64,000 nucleotides of DNA, from positions 7,936,001 through 8,000,000 of the forward strand of contig NZ_QUMQ01000001.1 of assembly GCF_003387075.1 (NCBI RefSeq), given 5' to 3'. The notes under the pieces were generated by a model that saw only the letters and a program-made list of their open reading frames with translations, was not told the DNA's origin and searched no databases. Below, piece by piece: positions 32,103-41,029 of the stretch. Position numbers and translations under genes: made by a program. Source of the stretch: Asanoa ferruginea. Its GTDB lineage: Bacteria; Actinomycetota; Actinomycetes; Mycobacteriales; Micromonosporaceae. Each line of letters starts with the position of its first letter. The first letter of the stretch is position 1.

Positions 32103-33065
32103 TCAGGCATTGGCCCGGCGGAGGCGTTCAGCGGCCTGTGCACGCAGCGCATCGCCGCCTGCTGGGCTGCCACCGCACAGTGCCATCTCCCGAGCGTTGT
32201 AAGCAGCCATCCACAAGCTGGCCGCCCACGCGATATCCAACTCCACCACGGTGAACGGGCGCCCGCGAAGCTGTTGATAAGCCACCAGGAACGCCTCGGA
32301 GCTGTCGACCGGCGCCAGCGTGGGCGGCCCGGCACTGGCGAACGACCCGCTCGCCGCTCCCACCAGAGCCGCCTCCGGCTGCCACGCCAGGCTGTCCCAG
32401 TCGTGCACCGCCCACACCTGCCGACCTTGCCACCGCAGGTTCTGTGCCTCGAAGTCGGCGTGACCGAGCACGCACGGCAAGCCGGCAGCCAGCAGCCGCC
32501 GACGAGCTCGCTCAGCCGTCTGCACAATGTGCTCGGACACGACACCCTGGTGCCGGCGGTCGAGAACGTCGATCGCCGGCCACACCCCAGCATCGGAGTG
32601 GTCCCAGCGCACCCAGGGCGGATTCGGCAGCGGCGGCGCGACGGTCACGCCGGCAAGTTGGGCCATCAGCCGGGCGAAAACCTCGGCGCAGCGCATCGCG
32701 ATATCCGGCGAGTCCCCCTGCAACACCTCGCCGCCGGGCCGATACTCCTCGGCGTGCACGGCCAGCGCACCGACGCCGACCACCCGCGTAAGCGGCCGAG
32801 CACAGGGGAACCCGCGCTCCGCGAGGCTGGCTTGCGCCGCGAGACACGACGCGGTCCGGCCGTCGTCGGGGCGTGCTTTGACCACCACGTCCCTGCCATC
32901 GGCCAGCCGCACACCGAACACCATCGAGACCTGGTGCGACCGGAACAGCACGCCGGCAGGTGGGCCTCCCAGATGCTCAAGACACCAGGTCGGCAACCAG
33001 TCAGGCAGCCCGTCCACCGGCACACCCAGGACTGTGCCACAGTCGCCGGCATCAAACGGCCGCAC
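32103..33065 (-). CDS. aminoglycoside-phosphotransferase-fold kinase
   Basis: About 320 aa. Kinase-like fold with VSMVFGVRLADGRDVVVKARP (Lys of the N-lobe), the Brenner motif GHADFEAQN (HxDxxxxN) and the metal motif VHDWDSLAW. The substrate could be a drug, sugar or small alcohol; it is not close enough to a known resistance enzyme to name. GTG 33065 was chosen because the conserved part starts soon after; longer readings enter the decayed permease copy. The start thus lies at the edge of that duplicated block. Confidence 0.78.
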   Translation of the reverse strand: MRPFDAGDCGTVLGVPVDGLPDWLPTWCLEHLGGPPAGVLFRSHQVSMVFGVRLADGRDVVVKARPDDGRTASCLAAQASLAERGFPCARPLTRVVGVGALAVHAEEYRPGGEVLQGDSPDIAMRCAEVFARLMAQLAGVTVAPPLPNPPWVRWDHSDAGVWPAIDVLDRRHQGVVSEHIVQTAERARRRLLAAGLPCVLGHADFEAQNLRWQGRQVWAVHDWDSLAWQPEAALVGAASGSFASAGPPTLAPVDSSEAFLVAYQQLRGRPFTVVELDIAWAASLWMAAYNAREMALCGGSPAGGDALRAQAAERLRRANA

Positions 33066-33075
33066 CAGCCGTGGC

Positions 33076-33475
33076 GAGCGCGAACCCGGCGAACCCCGTT
33101 GCCACGACCACCACCACGGCGGGCCGTGGAGCGAGCGCGTCGGCGTACCCCCGCAGAGCCCAGTAGGCCGGCGAGAACGGCGGCCCACGGCGGGAGCAAA
33201 GAGGTCGGGACCAGCGCGCCGCCGAGTCCGGCCAGCACCAGCGCGGCGATGTCCTTGACCGCGCTGAGCTGGCCGTGGTTGCGGACCAGCGTCGCCAGCG
33301 CGGTGCCCAAGCCGAGCACGCACACCGCCCACGCGGCGCCGACGATCGCGGACGCCCAACCCGCGCCGGCGACGTCGGGGCCATAACCGACAGCCGCGAA
33401 CGCCAGCACGACGGCCTGTTGCGCCAGCAACGCGGCGAAGAGCGGCACCGTCTTGCCGGCGAGCAGTTCCCGGCG
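33076..33475 (-). pseudogene. decayed copy of the ABC-2 permease (3' part)
   Basis: Closely matches 27793-28212, the C-terminal two thirds of the intact permease, in the same orientation. Scattered substitutions and a short deletion (near 33178-33182, relative to about 27910) are present. The N-terminal part is missing: homology stops at about 33475 and switches directly to TetR sequence. Not expected to make a functional product. Confidence 0.85.
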
Positions 33476-33480
33476 CGCAG

Positions 33481-33651
33481 CACGCCAGAGGCGCTGCGGG
33501 CCCGCGCGGGGTCTACCGTGCCTTCGCCGACGCCGGCCTGCCCGAAGACCTGTTTCCACGCGTCGAGCGACTGCTTTCCACGTTCGTCCTCGGCTTCGCC
33601 TACGCGGAGGTTCTCGCCATGCTCATCCCCCGCCTCGCCGCGCCGTCCTGA
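33481..33651 (+). pseudogene. decayed copy of the TetR gene (3' part)
   Basis: Matches 29638-29869, the 3' part of the intact TetR gene, in the same orientation. It carries a one-base loss in a G run (GGGG for GGGGG near 33510) that breaks the frame, and lacks 57 nt that in the intact gene lie between two CTTCGCC repeats. The DNA-binding half, the whole ATPase gene and the operator are absent. Confidence 0.86.
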
Positions 33652-33662
33652 CAGCGCTCCCC

Positions 33663-36600
33663 TCAGCTCACGGTGATGGTCAGGCTGCTCGAGTGGGTGG
33701 CCCCGACGCTGTCAGTCAGCGTCATCCAGGCCGTGTAGGTGCCGGCGCGCGAATAGACATGGCTGGCCGTCGCCGCGTGGACGGATGCCGTGTTGTCGCC
33801 GAACCTCCACTCCCGGTCCACAATGGTGCGGCCAGGTGGCGGCGTCGACGTGCTGGAGAACGCCACTGTCAAGGGCCGCGTGCCGGTCGTCGGCGTGCCG
33901 GAGACGGTCAGCGTCGCCCCGGTCTCGGCCTTCACGCCGCGGCCGTTGAAGCGCAGCCAGTCCAACGCCATGATGTCTGGATCACCCGTCTGGCCGGCCT
34001 TCACGAAGCGCAGGTAGAGCGGGAACGTGCCGCCGGGGTTGGTCAGGGCCACCGTCGGTGAGATCAGGTTGTCGTACCCACCGGTGCTGTTGATCGTCGC
34101 CGTGCCGATGAGCGTGCCCGTCGGTGATCCAGCGCGGAACTCGATCGCCCCACCGGTGCCGCCCGACGAAGCGCCGACCGTGACGCCGCTGATGCCGGTC
34201 AGGTTGACCGGACCGAGGTTGATCCAGTCGCCGTTGTCGACGTCACCGAGGCGCCGACCGGCCTGGGCCGCCGCCCGGTCGAGGACGCTGACCCCGGACT
34301 GCGCGTCGAAGTTCTCGGCCTCCATGCTGCGTGGCTGCAACGCGACCTGCGTCGAACCCGTCAGCGCAGGAATCCCGCCCGTCCCACCGCCGTCGGTGTA
34401 TTGCGCGCTCACCAACTGGTAGAGGTTGGCGCCCGGCCCGTGCCCGTCGCCGCCGCCCGACTCGGTGATCAGCGTGCCCGAGCAGCCGACATAGTTGTCG
34501 AGCGGGTGCGCGTGCGAGTCGTGGCCCAAAAGCGTCTGCACGACGACCCTATTGCAGTCGACGGTCGTATCCTCAGGATCGGTGACCGTGACCGTATAAG
34601 GGATCCGGTCGCCGAACTCGAAGAAGCCTCCATTGGGGATGTTGACAGTGACAGTCGGCCGGGTGTTGCCAACGGTGATCTCCGTGGTGGCGATAGCGGT
34701 CAGCCCGCCGGCGCCGGTAACGGTCAGCCGGGCGGTGTAGAAACCGCGGACACCGTAGGTGAAGGACGGGTTGGCCGCCGTCGAGTCGACGCTGCCGTTG
34801 CCGTCGAAGTCCCACGCGTAGCTGATGGCCCCGGACGAGCCGGCGCTGGAGAAGGTCACCGCGAGCGGCGCGGCGCCCGAGTCGCGGCTCGCGGTCATCA
34901 CCGCCACCGGTGGCACGCCGTTGGCGACGTAGTCGATGCGGTAGATGCCGGCGCCCTCGTTGGTGCCGCCTCGGCCGCTGCCCGAGCCGGCGCCGAAGTC
35001 CATGACGTAGAGCGAGCCGTCCGGGCCGAACTCCGCCTCGAAGGGCTGGACCCAGCTCATCCCGGTGAAGATCGTGTTGATCGACTGGAGGCCGCCGACA
35101 GCGGTCGGGCCGAAGCGTGGGTCACTGAACGTCTGTGCGGTCTTGTTGATCGACAGCGTCTTCCACCACTTGCGGGTCAGCTCGTACACGATCCATTTGT
35201 TCTCGAAGTATTCGGGGAACTTCGACAGGCGCGGGTTGGCGGGGTCGTAGTCGTAGACCGGGCCGCTCATCGGGCCGCCACCGCCGGTGCCCACCTCGGG
35301 GAACTGGGTCGAGGCGGAGTAGGCATACCAGACCAGGGCCGGGCGCGCGGGCGGCAGGTTGGTCAGGCCGGTGTTGTTGGGCGAGTTGTTGACCACCGCG
35401 GCGCAGTTGAAGACCGGCCCAGACGTCGAGGTCGCGAAGTTGAAGTCGTTGAACGGGGTGTTGTTGCCGACGCAGTAGGGCCAGCCGTAGTTGCCGGCGC
35501 TGGTGATCCGGTTGAACTCGACCGTACCCTCGGGTCCGCGGTTGGGGTTTGCCGCCGTCGCGTCCGGCCCGTAGTCGGCGACCAGCACCGCGTTGGTGTG
35601 CGGGTCGACGGTGATCCGGAACGGGTTGCGCATGCCCATCGCATAGATCTCTGATCGGGTACGGGCCGTCCCCGGCGCGAACAGGTTGCCCGCCGGCACG
35701 GTGTAGGTGCCGTCCGCCTGCGGCCGGATTCGCAGGATCTTGCCGCGCAGGTCGTTGGTGTTGCCGGCGGTGCCCTGCGCGTCGAAGGCCCGGCGGCCGG
35801 ACCGCTCGTCGATCGGGGCGAATCCGCTCGACTCGAACGGGTCGGTGTTGTCGCCGATCCCCGCGTAGAGGTTGCCGTCCTTACCCATCGCGATCGAGCC
35901 GCCCATGTGCGAGTTGGCCCGCGCCTCGCCACGCCAGGTCGGGATCGTGAGCAGCCGTTTCTCCGAGCTGAGCGCGATCGTCGACCCGGTCACCGTGAAC
36001 CGGGAAAGGTTGAGCTGGTTGAGCGTCTTGTCCGACCACAGTAGATAGAGCCAGTTGTTGGTCGCGAAGTTGTTGTCGATGGTGAGCCCGAGCAACCCGT
36101 CGGACTGGCTGGTCTGCGCCGGGGTGTAGGCGAAGTCGATCAGCGTGGTCACCGCGAGCGTGCTCTGGTCGATCACCTTCACCGCGCCGGTCCGCTGGAT
36201 GTAGAACACCCGCCGGTCGGGGGCGACCGCCAGCTCGAACGGGTCGGCGAGGTTCTGTGTCACCAGCGGCACCCGCTGGAACTTGTTGTTCTGGGTCGCG
36301 CTGCAGTCACCGGCGACCGCGCCGGCCGCCCACTCGATCCCGCCGCGCAGGTGGTCGAGGAAGAACGGCTCGCTGAACGACGAGATCGAGTGCCCGCCGG
36401 CGGTGAACCACGACTTGCCGCCGTCGTAATTTTGACACCACGAGTAGGCGTGGTCGACGCCCTCGTCGAGCCCGTTGATGCCGTCGCGCACCTTGATCTG
36501 CGCGAGGGTGTGCACCCGGCCGGTGGGATTGGTGCGCCAGTTGTACCACTCCTCGCTGCGCTCCCAGAGCTCCGGCAGGTTCTTCGTCGAGGGGTGCGCG

Positions 36601-37103
36601 CGATCGAGCACCTTGATGCGGCCGGGAAAGACGCCGCCGGTCGAGGAGAAATCCGGGTGTACGTCGAAGATGGTGCCGACCAGGCCGTCATACCAGGTCC
36701 AGTCGCGCTCGCTGGCACTCGCCGCGTGCAGGCCCACCCAGCCGCCGCCGGCCCGGACGAAGGTCTGCAGGGCGGTGCGTTGGGCGGCGTTGAGCAACGC
36801 GCCCGACTCCGGCGTCGAATTGGTGTTGTTGAAGACCAGCGCGTCGAACCTGGCCAGGTTGGCGTCGGTGAACGCGGCGGCGTCGGTGGTCGCCTCGACC
36901 TCGAAGTTGTTCGCCGCGCCGAGTTGCTGCACGGCGGCGATGCCGGCCGGGATCGAGTCGTGATAGAAGTTCGTGACTTTGGAGAAGACCAGCACCCGGA
37001 ACCGCGGCGCGGCGCTGGCGGGACTGGCTGGGCCGACGATCGCGGTGGTCACCGCGAGCACGAGGGCAGCGATGAGGGCGATGGCACGGCGAATGCGACT
37101 CAT
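33663..37103 (-). CDS. very large secreted ThuA / sugar-dehydrogenase / PKD / CBM6 protein
   Basis: 1146 aa with signal peptide (MSRIRRAIALIAALVLAV..., cleaved near PASAAP). Domains in order: ThuA-like (about 35-270; VLVFSKVTNFYHDSI, GGGWVGLHAAS); a glucose/sorbosone-dehydrogenase beta-propeller (about 285-735; PFELAVAPDRRVFYIQR, GMRNPFRITVDPHTN, GNYGWPYC); PKD (about 740-830; ISYAWDFDGNGSVD); a linker with GHDSHAHPLDN; CBM6-like (SMEAENFDAQSGV ... DNGDWINLGPVNL); and a final PKD-like module. Likely extracellular carbohydrate binding and oxidation; electron acceptor (PQQ?) not certain. ATG 37103. Confidence 0.9.
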   Translation of the reverse strand: MSRIRRAIALIAALVLAVTTAIVGPASPASAAPRFRVLVFSKVTNFYHDSIPAGIAAVQQLGAANNFEVEATTDAAAFTDANLARFDALVFNNTNSTPESGALLNAAQRTALQTFVRAGGGWVGLHAASASERDWTWYDGLVGTIFDVHPDFSSTGGVFPGRIKVLDRAHPSTKNLPELWERSEEWYNWRTNPTGRVHTLAQIKVRDGINGLDEGVDHAYSWCQNYDGGKSWFTAGGHSISSFSEPFFLDHLRGGIEWAAGAVAGDCSATQNNKFQRVPLVTQNLADPFELAVAPDRRVFYIQRTGAVKVIDQSTLAVTTLIDFAYTPAQTSQSDGLLGLTIDNNFATNNWLYLLWSDKTLNQLNLSRFTVTGSTIALSSEKRLLTIPTWRGEARANSHMGGSIAMGKDGNLYAGIGDNTDPFESSGFAPIDERSGRRAFDAQGTAGNTNDLRGKILRIRPQADGTYTVPAGNLFAPGTARTRSEIYAMGMRNPFRITVDPHTNAVLVADYGPDATAANPNRGPEGTVEFNRITSAGNYGWPYCVGNNTPFNDFNFATSTSGPVFNCAAVVNNSPNNTGLTNLPPARPALVWYAYSASTQFPEVGTGGGGPMSGPVYDYDPANPRLSKFPEYFENKWIVYELTRKWWKTLSINKTAQTFSDPRFGPTAVGGLQSINTIFTGMSWVQPFEAEFGPDGSLYVMDFGAGSGSGRGGTNEGAGIYRIDYVANGVPPVAVMTASRDSGAAPLAVTFSSAGSSGAISYAWDFDGNGSVDSTAANPSFTYGVRGFYTARLTVTGAGGLTAIATTEITVGNTRPTVTVNIPNGGFFEFGDRIPYTVTVTDPEDTTVDCNRVVVQTLLGHDSHAHPLDNYVGCSGTLITESGGGDGHGPGANLYQLVSAQYTDGGGTGGIPALTGSTQVALQPRSMEAENFDAQSGVSVLDRAAAQAGRRLGDVDNGDWINLGPVNLTGISGVTVGASSGGTGGAIEFRAGSPTGTLIGTATINSTGGYDNLISPTVALTNPGGTFPLYLRFVKAGQTGDPDIMALDWLRFNGRGVKAETGATLTVSGTPTTGTRPLTVAFSSTSTPPPGRTIVDREWRFGDNTASVHAATASHVYSRAGTYTAWMTLTDSVGATHSSSLTITVS

Positions 37104-37264
37104 GCGGGCGCTCCCGGAGCAGGGGACGGTGGGGATAGCGCTGTGCGTTCGCCGACCCGCTCAGCGTAGGGGCACCTATAGGCCCGAATCAATGCCTGCC
37201 GCGTAGTTGGTCGTCCGACGAGCCGGGGCGCGGCCGGGACCTGGCCGTGCGGTAGACCTTGGGT

Positions 37265-38560
37265 ATGCAAACCGAAGGTAGGCGCCAGGGCCCGGACCGG
37301 CGCGGCTCGGCGGTGTTCGCCGGTGCGATCGGCGCGCTCGGCGGCGCTGCGCTGACGGCCGGTTGGGGCGCCACCGCGATCGTCGTCGGCGCGGTGGCCG
37401 GCGCCGCGGTGCTCGCGGCCACCGACGTGGTCGCCCGGGCCCTCCAGAAGCCTGACGAGATTCCCGCGCTGTGGTCACGCATCGTCGCCAGCGCGGCCCT
37501 CGTCGCCCCGCTCGGCTGGCTGGTAGGGCGGCTGACCGGCCTCGGCCCGGTCGTCGTCGGTGTCCTCGCCGGTGCGCTCGTGGGGTTGCTCGGCATCCGT
37601 CCGCACAAGGTCGTGCTCGGGCCGCTGCTCGGCGCCGGCGTCGGCTGGGCGCTGGGTGCGATCTGGGGCGACGTGCCGGCCGCGGTGGTCGCGGCTGTCA
37701 CGGTGGTCGTCTTCCGTACCACGTCGGCTCTGATCTTCCGAGACGCCCAGGTGAGTCTGCTCGCCGAGAACGTCGAGCCGGCGGACCTGCCGTTCGTGGT
37801 GCCGCTCGAGGCCCGCACCCGCTACGTCGGCACCGGCTACGTGCGCGAGTTGGCGACGGTCATGGGCGGCGACTACCACCCCGCGACCCCCGACGTCGGC
37901 ATCGTCGCCAGCCTCGACGACCTGGCCGGCCCGGCGTTCACACCGGGCGACGTGGACCCGCGGGTGCGCGAGTTCTACGAGCACACGACCCGCTTCACCC
38001 TCGACATCGTGCCGGAATGGCGGCTCTGGGTGCGCCCCGGCTACCTGCTCTACCGCACGCTGGTGGCGCGGCCGCTCGGCCAGGCCAACGTGCCGATGAA
38101 CCAGCGCGAGACCCAACGCGGCATCCTCAGCCGGATCGACACGATCACGCGCCCGGACGACGCGACGGTCAGCGTCCGCGGTTGGATCCGGTCGTTCGCC
38201 GACACCGACGAGCCGATCTACGTCGGCATTTACACCACCTATCGACACGGCAACAGGGGGTACGTGAGTGTCGGCTTCCCGTTGCCGCAGGCGAGTTTCA
38301 CGGCGACGCTGGAACCTCGGGCCCGTGCCGACGGCGGGCTGACGTTGAGCAGCCGCGGCCAGGGCGACCAGCCGGGCCACTACCTGACCTACGTCGACCC
38401 GGAAACCCGACGGTTGACGGCATTGAGCGTGCACGGTTTCGCGGAGCGGCTCGACGTTTTCGTCACCCCTGGCGGCGACCTGGTCGCTGACCACGCCTTC
38501 ACGGTGTTCGGCCTACCGTTCCTGATCCTCCACTACCGCATGCACCGCAAGCCCGCCTGA
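37265..38560 (+). CDS. membrane protein of unknown function
   Basis: 431 aa. The N-terminal about 165 residues hold five to six Gly/Ala-rich membrane spans with pseudo-repeated AGAxxGxxG patterns; the rest is soluble, including a strikingly conserved-looking stretch [21 protein letters not shown] and the [18 protein letters not shown] segment. No family recognised. ATG 37265 preferred to TTG 37259. Stands alone between the ThuA protein (divergent) and the toxin gene. Confidence 0.75.
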   Translation: MQTEGRRQGPDRRGSAVFAGAIGALGGAALTAGWGATAIVVGAVAGAAVLAATDVVARALQKPDEIPALWSRIVASAALVAPLGWLVGRLTGLGPVVVGVLAGALVGLLGIRPHKVVLGPLLGAGVGWALGAIWGDVPAAVVAAVTVVVFRTTSALIFRDAQVSLLAENVEPADLPFVVPLEARTRYVGTGYVRELATVMGGDYHPATPDVGIVASLDDLAGPAFTPGDVDPRVREFYEHTTRFTLDIVPEWRLWVRPGYLLYRTLVARPLGQANVPMNQRETQRGILSRIDTITRPDDATVSVRGWIRSFADTDEPIYVGIYTTYRHGNRGYVSVGFPLPQASFTATLEPRARADGGLTLSSRGQGDQPGHYLTYVDPETRRLTALSVHGFAERLDVFVTPGGDLVADHAFTVFGLPFLILHYRMHRKPA

Positions 38561-38675
38561 CAGCAGGGTCGACATTGTGACAGTCTTCGATCCCTGATCT
38601 GCCCCCTACGCCGGCGACCCGGCCACTACGTTCCCCTGTGGATCCATCGGATTCCATGAATGGGGGAATGAGTCC

Positions 38676-40961
38676 ATGCGACATCGGGGACAGACGTTCC
38701 GAAGACTGGCCGCCGTGGTCACGGCGACCGTCGCCGCGCAGCTGGCGTTCTTCGGCGCACCGGCCGCGGCCAACACGGAACGCTGGGAAGTCGCGGTCAA
38801 GGCGATCCCGGGCACCAAGTACGCCCGCGACGTCAAGGTCTACGTCACTGAGGCGGTCGCGGCGCTGCGGCCCTACATCAGGGACGGGGAGGACAAGCAG
38901 GAAAGCCGGATCGACCAGGTGCGGGCCGACGTCGACACGCGCTACTTCGACGGCGCCCGGCTGAACGGTTTCGAAGACGCCGACAAGGCGTTCGGCAACG
39001 TCGAGAAGTTCGGCGACTTCGTCGAGGAGCGGCTCGACGACGGGCTCAGCGGCACCAAGGAGCAGGACCACATCGCCGCGCTGGTCAAGAGCCTGACCGG
39101 CATCCGGCAGCTCGCCGACGCGTCCATTCAGGACGCCGAGGCGACGATCGGCCCGTTCCGCGCCAACCCGAAGCCGACCCCGGTCCCGCCGGGGCTGGAC
39201 AAGGCGTTCAAGGATCTGCGCGAGGCCCGGGAGAACCTGGCCGAGACCGACGAGGAACTGCGTGAGGCCGACGTCGAAGACGCCATCGAGCACGCGGCCG
39301 AGGCGTGGGCAAGCGGCTTCAAGGTTCTCAAGCAGTTCGGCATCACCTACACCGGAGACCACGACGCCGACGGTGTGGTCGACGGCGTGGAGCTGCGGTT
39401 CGGCTCCAGCCCGCTGCTGATCGACTCCGACAGCGACCAGCTCACCGACAAGTTCGAGATCACCGAGCTCGTCGGTTGGACCCGACCCAACGCCTACGAC
39501 ACCGACGTCGACACGATCTCGGACGCCGCTGAAGACGTCGACCAGGACGGCCTGACCAACCTCGACGAGCAGCGGATCGGCACCACACCCACGAATCCCG
39601 ACACCGACGGCGACGGGGTCAACGACGGCACCGAGGTGAGCCGGGGCAGCAACCCCCTGGTGGCCGACCAGCCGCGTGCGCCGCCGTCGCCCGGTGACGT
39701 CCCACCGATCGAACCCGTGCCCACCGACGTCGACACCGACGGCGACGGGGTCCCGGACCTCACCGAAGAGGACAACGGCTCCGACCCGACCAAGGCCGAC
39801 ACCGACGGCGACGGCCTCTCCGACGGCACCGAACTCGACTACCTGATCAGCGCGCTCTTCCAGGACACCGACAACGACGGCCTGCGCGACGACTACGAGA
39901 TCGCCAACGCCGAGTCGCAGGGCCTGCACCCGAGCCAGTTCGACGAGCAGATCAGCAAATGGTCCTACGTCAGCGACTTCCTGCTCGGTATGTTCGCCGG
40001 CGACTTCGCCGAGAAGGACTCGATGGCGTGGCTCGCCGGCAACCTCTGCGGCGGCGGACTGAGCGTCATCCCGGTGGTCGGCTGGATTCTCGGCGGCCTG
40101 GCCGACATCCGCGACACCATCGCCGCGCTCATCCACGCCGACTGGGTCAGCGCCGGGCTGAGCATCCTCGGCGTCATCCCCTACGTCGGCGACGCGGTCT
40201 CGCTCCCGGCCAAGGTCGCCAAGTTCGTCAACAAATACGCGCACCGGCTCATGGCAGCGGCGCGCTACGTCGCCAAGTACGACAAGATCCCGGACACCGT
40301 CAAGGAGCTCACCTACGAGCTCATCATGCCGGAGGTCTGGAACTACCTCGTCGTCGAGCAGGTCGAGCAACCAACCGGGCTCGTCGCGGCGGCAGCCGGC
40401 AGCCGGGTCTCCAAGGCCAACTTCGACCGCCTGCTGAACGGCAAGCGGACCGACCTCAAGCGGCTGCACGAGATGATGACCGACGGGTTGCAGGAGAACG
40501 GCCCGAAGGTCGACTGGGCCTACGGCTGGGAGAGCGGCGAGGTCAACTTCGCGGCCATGATGGCGGGCATCGGTCGCCCCGGCCAGCGGAAGTTCGGCAT
40601 CAAGAAGCCGGACAGCCCCGACTTCAAGGGCCCCCGCGAAGTCGACTACGCCGAGGAGACCGACGAGGGCTGGATCTTCCACGAGGTCAAGGCCGGCTTC
40701 GCGTTCGCCGATGACCGGATCCTGGAGCAGGTCGACCAGTGCGAGAAGGACGCCTGGTATCAGGATCCCGCCAACCAGGACGCGATCAAGGAAGCCAACC
40801 AGGACAAGATGAAAGGCAAGGGGATCAAGAAGATCCACTGGCACTTCGTGGCGAGTGGCAGCGGTCAGCCCAACGTCAACGATCTCGGCATGGCCGAGAA
40901 GCTCTACGACTGCCTGAAGGCCAACAAAATCCCCTACACTATCCACTTCCCGGCGGACTGA
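38676..40961 (+). CDS. secreted polymorphic-toxin-like protein: TSP3 repeats + C-terminal PD-(D/E)XK nuclease
   Basis: 761 aa. Signal peptide (1-32, APAAA). A helical, charged region (35-215) is followed by thrombospondin-3-type calcium repeats at about 226-405 (DTDGDGV, NPDTDGDGVND, KADTDGDGLSDGTE). A hydrophobic Gly/Ala/Ile segment (about 450-518; VIPVVGWILGG, GVIPYVGDAVS) resembles the pre-toxin linkers of polymorphic toxins. The final about 120 residues contain REVDYAEE (D657) and WIFHEVKAG (E670-x-K672), a D...ExK pattern of PD-(D/E)XK nucleases. No trafficking domain (WXG, LXG, RHS, VgrG) is present; export is by Sec. A candidate immunity gene follows. Toxin function is inferred from architecture. 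Confidence 0.82.
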   Translation: MRHRGQTFRRLAAVVTATVAAQLAFFGAPAAANTERWEVAVKAIPGTKYARDVKVYVTEAVAALRPYIRDGEDKQESRIDQVRADVDTRYFDGARLNGFEDADKAFGNVEKFGDFVEERLDDGLSGTKEQDHIAALVKSLTGIRQLADASIQDAEATIGPFRANPKPTPVPPGLDKAFKDLREARENLAETDEELREADVEDAIEHAAEAWASGFKVLKQFGITYTGDHDADGVVDGVELRFGSSPLLIDSDSDQLTDKFEITELVGWTRPNAYDTDVDTISDAAEDVDQDGLTNLDEQRIGTTPTNPDTDGDGVNDGTEVSRGSNPLVADQPRAPPSPGDVPPIEPVPTDVDTDGDGVPDLTEEDNGSDPTKADTDGDGLSDGTELDYLISALFQDTDNDGLRDDYEIANAESQGLHPSQFDEQISKWSYVSDFLLGMFAGDFAEKDSMAWLAGNLCGGGLSVIPVVGWILGGLADIRDTIAALIHADWVSAGLSILGVIPYVGDAVSLPAKVAKFVNKYAHRLMAAARYVAKYDKIPDTVKELTYELIMPEVWNYLVVEQVEQPTGLVAAAAGSRVSKANFDRLLNGKRTDLKRLHEMMTDGLQENGPKVDWAYGWESGEVNFAAMMAGIGRPGQRKFGIKKPDSPDFKGPREVDYAEETDEGWIFHEVKAGFAFADDRILEQVDQCEKDAWYQDPANQDAIKEANQDKMKGKGIKKIHWHFVASGSGQPNVNDLGMAEKLYDCLKANKIPYTIHFPAD

Positions 40962-40971
40962 TCGCGGCGTT

Positions 40972-40998
40972 GCGGGCCGGGCCTGGTGCCCGGCCCGC
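40972..40998 (+). terminator. hairpin between toxin and candidate immunity gene
   Basis: GCGGGCCGGGC (40972-40982) pairs perfectly with GCCCGGCCCGC (40988-40998) over a 5-nt loop, starting 11 nt after the toxin stop and 32 nt before the next ATG. It may terminate or attenuate transcription between the two genes. Confidence 0.72.
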
Positions 40999-41029
40999 AC
41001 CTCCGGACCCCGTATGTGAGGACGCAGGA

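Noticed and set aside
27109-33651. Mobile element or transposon causing the duplicate
   Set aside because: No transposase, terminal inverted repeats or target-site duplication was seen at either copy; simple recombination explains the data.
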